Shown: positions 5,461 to 7,635 of the stretch, one piece after another
How positions within the stretch are numbered: position 1 is the first letter of the stretch
How the letters are laid out: the number at the start of each line of letters is the position of its first letter
NCBI GenBank assembly: GCA_029549705.1
Contig: JAKPIR010000350.1
Span: 1-7,635 of the forward strand
DNA from: Pseudomonadota bacterium
Lineage (GTDB): Bacteria; Pseudomonadota; Gammaproteobacteria; Burkholderiales; Methylophilaceae
Direction: 5' to 3'
DNA length: 7,635 nucleotides
Notes under the pieces: model-generated
The model's input: the letters and a program-made list of their open reading frames with translations, nothing else
Told to the model about the DNA's origin: nothing
The model's database searches: none
Translations under genes and position numbers: made by a program

Positions 5461-6344
5461 AATGGCACCCCATCTTTTAATAGGCGCAACAAATATTGCC
5501 CATAGCCATTTTTAGCCAATGGTTGCGCTAACTTTTCTAATTGTTCGGCGTTAATCAGGCCATTGCGATAAGCAATTTCTTCCGGGCAACAGACTTTCAA
5601 GCCTTGCCGATGCTCGATAGTTTGAATAAAGTTACTGGCTTCAATCAGGCTCTCATGCGTGCCGGTATCTAACCAAGCGTAACCGCGACCCATGATTTCC
5701 ACATTCAATTCATTGCGCTCAAGATAAATACGATTCAAATCGGTAATTTCTAACTCGCCGCGTGGAGATGGTCTGAGATTTGCTGCCAATTTAGCCACTT
5801 GATTGTCATAGAAATACAGCCCCGTCACCGCATAGTTACTTTTAGGTTTCGCAGGCTTTTCTTCCAAGCTGGTTGCATGCCCTTGCTTATTAAAATCAAC
5901 AACGCCATAGCGCTCTGGGTCATTCACATGATAGGCAAAAACAGTAGCACCCTCATTACGTAAAGTGGCTTGTTTAAGTTGCTTATGCAAATCGTGACCA
6001 TAAAAAATATTGTCGCCCAACACTAATGCGCTTGGGTCATTGCCAATAAAATCTTTACCAATAATGAAGGCTTGCGCAAGGCCATCTGGGCTTGGTTGTA
6101 CTGCATATTGCAGATTCAGCCCCCAGTCACTGCCATCGCCTAATAGTTGTTGGAAACGCGGTGTATCTTGCGGCGTTGAGATAATCAAAATATCTCGAAT
6201 ACCGGCCAGCATCAAGGTACTGAGCGGGTAATAAATCATTGGTTTATCGTAAATGGGCAACAGCTGTTTTGAAACGACTTTCGTCACTGGGTGAAGTCGG
6301 GTGCCAGAGCCACCCGCAAGAATAATACCTTTGCGTTGCGTCAT
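5457..6344 (-). CDS. rfbA: glucose-1-phosphate thymidylyltransferase
   Basis: RfbA/RmlA makes dTDP-glucose from dTTP and glucose 1-phosphate, the entry step of dTDP-rhamnose synthesis, and is normally feedback-inhibited by dTDP-rhamnose. The 295-residue protein is the usual length for the short RmlA type. Motifs: the nucleotide-binding loop LAGGSGTRLHPVT (9-21) with Lys26 in SKQLLP, QPSPDGLAQAF (83-93), LGDNIFYG (109-116) with metal-binding Asp111, SLEEKPAKPKSNYAVTGLYFYD (in 159-180), ELEITDLN (197-204) and AWLDTGTHESL (223-233) with Asp226. The start is ATG at 6344 (MTQRKGIILAGG) with only a weak GAGA-type ribosome site. An 84-bp gap separates it from rfbD. The gap holds the 11-bp palindrome TTAACAGTTAA (6377-6387) and a TTGAAA that could be a -35, but no convincing -10. 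Its stop overlaps the rfbC start. Confidence 0.97.
   Translation of the reverse strand: MTQRKGIILAGGSGTRLHPVTKVVSKQLLPIYDKPMIYYPLSTLMLAGIRDILIISTPQDTPRFQQLLGDGSDWGLNLQYAVQPSPDGLAQAFIIGKDFIGNDPSALVLGDNIFYGHDLHKQLKQATLRNEGATVFAYHVNDPERYGVVDFNKQGHATSLEEKPAKPKSNYAVTGLYFYDNQVAKLAANLRPSPRGELEITDLNRIYLERNELNVEIMGRGYAWLDTGTHESLIEASNFIQTIEHRQGLKVCCPEEIAYRNGLINAEQLEKLAQPLAKNGYGQYLLRLLKDGVPF
5466..5471 (-). promoter_or_regulatory. Shine-Dalgarno-like GGGGTG deciding the rfbC TTG start
   Basis: On the minus strand GGGGTG sits inside the last codons of rfbA with a 5-nt gap to the TTG at 5460. It pairs partly with the 16S anti-Shine-Dalgarno. Together with the stop/start overlap it suggests that rfbC translation is coupled to rfbA. 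Confidence 0.5.
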
Positions 6345-6428
6345 AATTGTTTCTCTATCAATAAGTTGGAATAATTTTAACAGTTAATTTGATTTATTTT
6401 TGCCGAATGTTAATTTCAAACAGGAGTG

Positions 6429-7319
6429 CTAAAGAATTTCGGTCAGCATGCGCGTCACGCCACTCTGCCAATGAGGTAGATATAAGTTAAAGGTATTTTG
6501 CAACTTTTGTGTATCTAACCGTGAATTCAAAGGGCGGTTTGCTGGTGTGGGAAAAGCCGTCGTCGGCACTGGCGCAATGGCATCGGCTGGGACTTTTATC
6601 TCTACACCCGCTTTACGTGCGAACTCAATGACAAAATTCGCATAGCCATGCCATGAAGTCTCGCCACCCGCGACAAGATGATATAAGCCGCTCACTTCAG
6701 GCTGCAGTAACGCAGTGCGAATCGCATGTGCGGTCACATCCGCCAGCAAATCAGCGCCGGTTGGCGCACCAATCTGGTCATTGATTACTTTCAAACTATC
6801 ACGTTCTTTTGCTAGCTTCAACATCGTTTTGGCAAAATTTCCGCCACGCGCCGCGTACACCCAACTGGTGCGAAAAATCAGGTGTCTGCAACCTGATGCA
6901 ATAATCGCCAACTCGCCGGCCAACTTGCTTTTTCCATAAGTGCTTAATGGTCCCGTAGCATCGGATTCTCGCCAAGCCACTTTACCCGAGCCATCGAACA
7001 CATAATCTGTTGAGTAATGCACCAACCATGCCCCTAGGCGTGCTGCCTCTTTCGCCATAATTTCAGGTGCCAGGGTGTTGAGCGTGTCGGCCAAGTCAGG
7101 TTCACTTTCGGCTTTATCGACCGCAGTATGGGCAGCGGCATTCACAATAATATCTGGCGCAACCGTTCGGATAGTATTGGCAATACCCGCCAAATTGGTT
7201 AAGTCCCCACACAAAGATTCACTGCGTGCATCTAGCGCAATTAACTCGCCCAACGGCGCAAGGCTGCGCTGTAATTCCCAGCCAACCTGACCATTTTTAC
7301 CAAACAAAAGAATTTTCAT
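6429..7319 (-). CDS. rfbD: dTDP-4-dehydrorhamnose reductase
   Basis: RfbD/RmlD reduces dTDP-4-keto-L-rhamnose to dTDP-L-rhamnose with NAD(P)H, the final step of the pathway. The 296-residue protein is an extended SDR of normal length. Visible are the Rossmann loop FGKNGQVG (6-13), VNAAAHTAVDKAE (59-71), the catalytic triad Thr104 (HYSTDYVFDG), Tyr128 and Lys132 (STYGKSKLAGE), FRTSWVYAARGGNFAKTML (149-167), INDQIGAPTGADLLA (179-193) and the substrate-binding RPLNSRLDTQKL (262-273). The ATG at 7319 gives the standard MKILLFGKNGQVG start, but no Shine-Dalgarno match lies in the 20 nt before it. A promoter candidate at 7368-7397 precedes it. It is the first gene of the rfbD-rfbA-rfbC cluster. rfbB is not next to it; the upstream neighbour is ssrA. 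Confidence 0.97.
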   Translation of the reverse strand: MKILLFGKNGQVGWELQRSLAPLGELIALDARSESLCGDLTNLAGIANTIRTVAPDIIVNAAAHTAVDKAESEPDLADTLNTLAPEIMAKEAARLGAWLVHYSTDYVFDGSGKVAWRESDATGPLSTYGKSKLAGELAIIASGCRHLIFRTSWVYAARGGNFAKTMLKLAKERDSLKVINDQIGAPTGADLLADVTAHAIRTALLQPEVSGLYHLVAGGETSWHGYANFVIEFARKAGVEIKVPADAIAPVPTTAFPTPANRPLNSRLDTQKLQNTFNLYLPHWQSGVTRMLTEIL

Positions 7320-7367
7320 AGTAACGGGTAAAATCTTATTTTTATCATGATGACTCGAATGTATGAC

Positions 7368-7397
7368 GTTATATCACGTTGAGAAATCGCCTGACAA
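7368..7397 (-). promoter_or_regulatory. sigma70-like promoter upstream of rfbD
   Basis: TTGTCA (-35, 5 of 6), an 18-nt spacer and TATAAC (-10, 5 of 6) are read on the minus strand 49-78 nt before the rfbD ATG, predicting a transcript start near 7361 and a leader of about 40 nt. It lies downstream of the ssrA terminator, so the rhamnose cluster would have its own promoter rather than relying on read-through from ssrA. Confidence 0.6.
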
Positions 7398-7435
7398 TAG
7401 CTCTTTTGGCGGGCTAATGATTGATAAGTATAAAC

Positions 7436-7459
7436 AAAAATACCACCGCAAGGGTGGCA
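7436..7459 (-). terminator. intrinsic terminator of ssrA
   Basis: On the minus strand TGCCACC, the loop CTTGC and GGTGGTA form a 7-bp stem (one G-T wobble), followed at once by TTTTTG. It lies 9 nt past the CCA end of the tmRNA, a typical position. Confidence 0.85.
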
Positions 7460-7468
7460 TTATTTGTT

Positions 7469-7635
7469 TGGTGGAGCTGGGGGGAATCGAACCCCCGTCC
7501 GCAAATCCGCTACAGACAGTTCTACATACTTAGCCTTGTTGTTTAATTTAATCTGCACCACACCAACAGACAAGCGGTGTACAGACGAGAGACCTTAAGG
7601 TTAATGATGTGCTAAGTCACCCAACACAACACGTA
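7469..7635 (-). ncRNA. ssrA: tmRNA (3' part; 5' part with the tag frame lies beyond the right edge)
   Basis: tmRNA rescues stalled ribosomes by acting as alanyl-tRNA and then as a short message for a degradation tag. The window holds the last 167 nt. Visible are the T-arm GGGGG-TTCGATT-CCCCC (within 7475-7498), the acceptor strand ending AGCTCCACCA with an encoded CCA at 7471-7469, and GGCTAAGTATGTAGAACTGT (20 nt), the conserved piece before the tRNA-like domain. Upstream bases (7635 to about 7560) belong to the pseudoknot region. The tag reading frame, usually some 70 nt further upstream, is not in the window. The layout is the ordinary one-piece form, not the permuted two-piece form of alphaproteobacteria. 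A terminator follows. Confidence 0.95.

Noticed and set aside
7469..7500. Attachment site of an integrated island at the ssrA 3' end
   Set aside because: I found no second copy of the ssrA 3' end in the window and no integrase gene; the downstream genes look like ordinary chromosomal genes.

Overview
The window looks like ordinary chromosome of a betaproteobacterium, most plausibly a methylotroph of the Methylophilaceae (Methylotenera-like). This rests on the style of the LeuC, CimA, YajQ, PpnP and RmlABCD-family proteins, the beta-type 3' half of tmRNA, and a base composition that looks mid-40s % GC by eye. The genus is an inference, not a database result. Seven complete or partial protein genes are read from the minus strand and one from the plus strand. 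A partial tmRNA gene lies at the right edge.

Left part (1-3486): branched-chain amino-acid genes. The N-terminal two thirds of leuC (minus, cut by the left edge) diverges from a plus-strand XRE-type regulator with an MmyB-like ligand-binding domain. The regulator converges on cimA (citramalate synthase, minus). CimA makes citramalate, and LeuCD is the isomerase that can carry it on towards 2-oxobutanoate and isoleucine, as well as serving leucine synthesis. The regulator therefore sits between two genes of linked pathways. A 19-bp dyad lies in the leuC/regulator divergent promoter region. Between the regulator and cimA is an inverted pair of REP-like hairpins.

Middle part (3487-4800): a roughly 385-bp non-coding stretch contains a 252-bp element bounded by near-perfect 16-bp inverted repeats with an AT-rich core (MITE/REP-like, no coding capacity). 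It is followed by yajQ (nucleotide-binding YajQ family) and ppnP (cupin nucleoside phosphorylase), each apparently its own transcription unit, with a hairpin between them.

Right part (4800-7468): an rfbD-rfbA-rfbC cluster (transcription order on the minus strand) for dTDP-L-rhamnose, a surface-polysaccharide sugar donor. A good sigma70-like promoter lies upstream of rfbD and a hairpin terminator follows rfbC. rfbC appears to start at TTG, overlapping the rfbA stop codon. The fourth pathway gene, rfbB, is not in the window. The 3' 167 nt of ssrA (tmRNA, minus) with its own terminator ends the window.

I see no CRISPR array, transposase, phage gene or defence system. The most unusual items are the two non-coding repeat structures and the possible regulatory link between the XRE regulator and the leuC/cimA genes.
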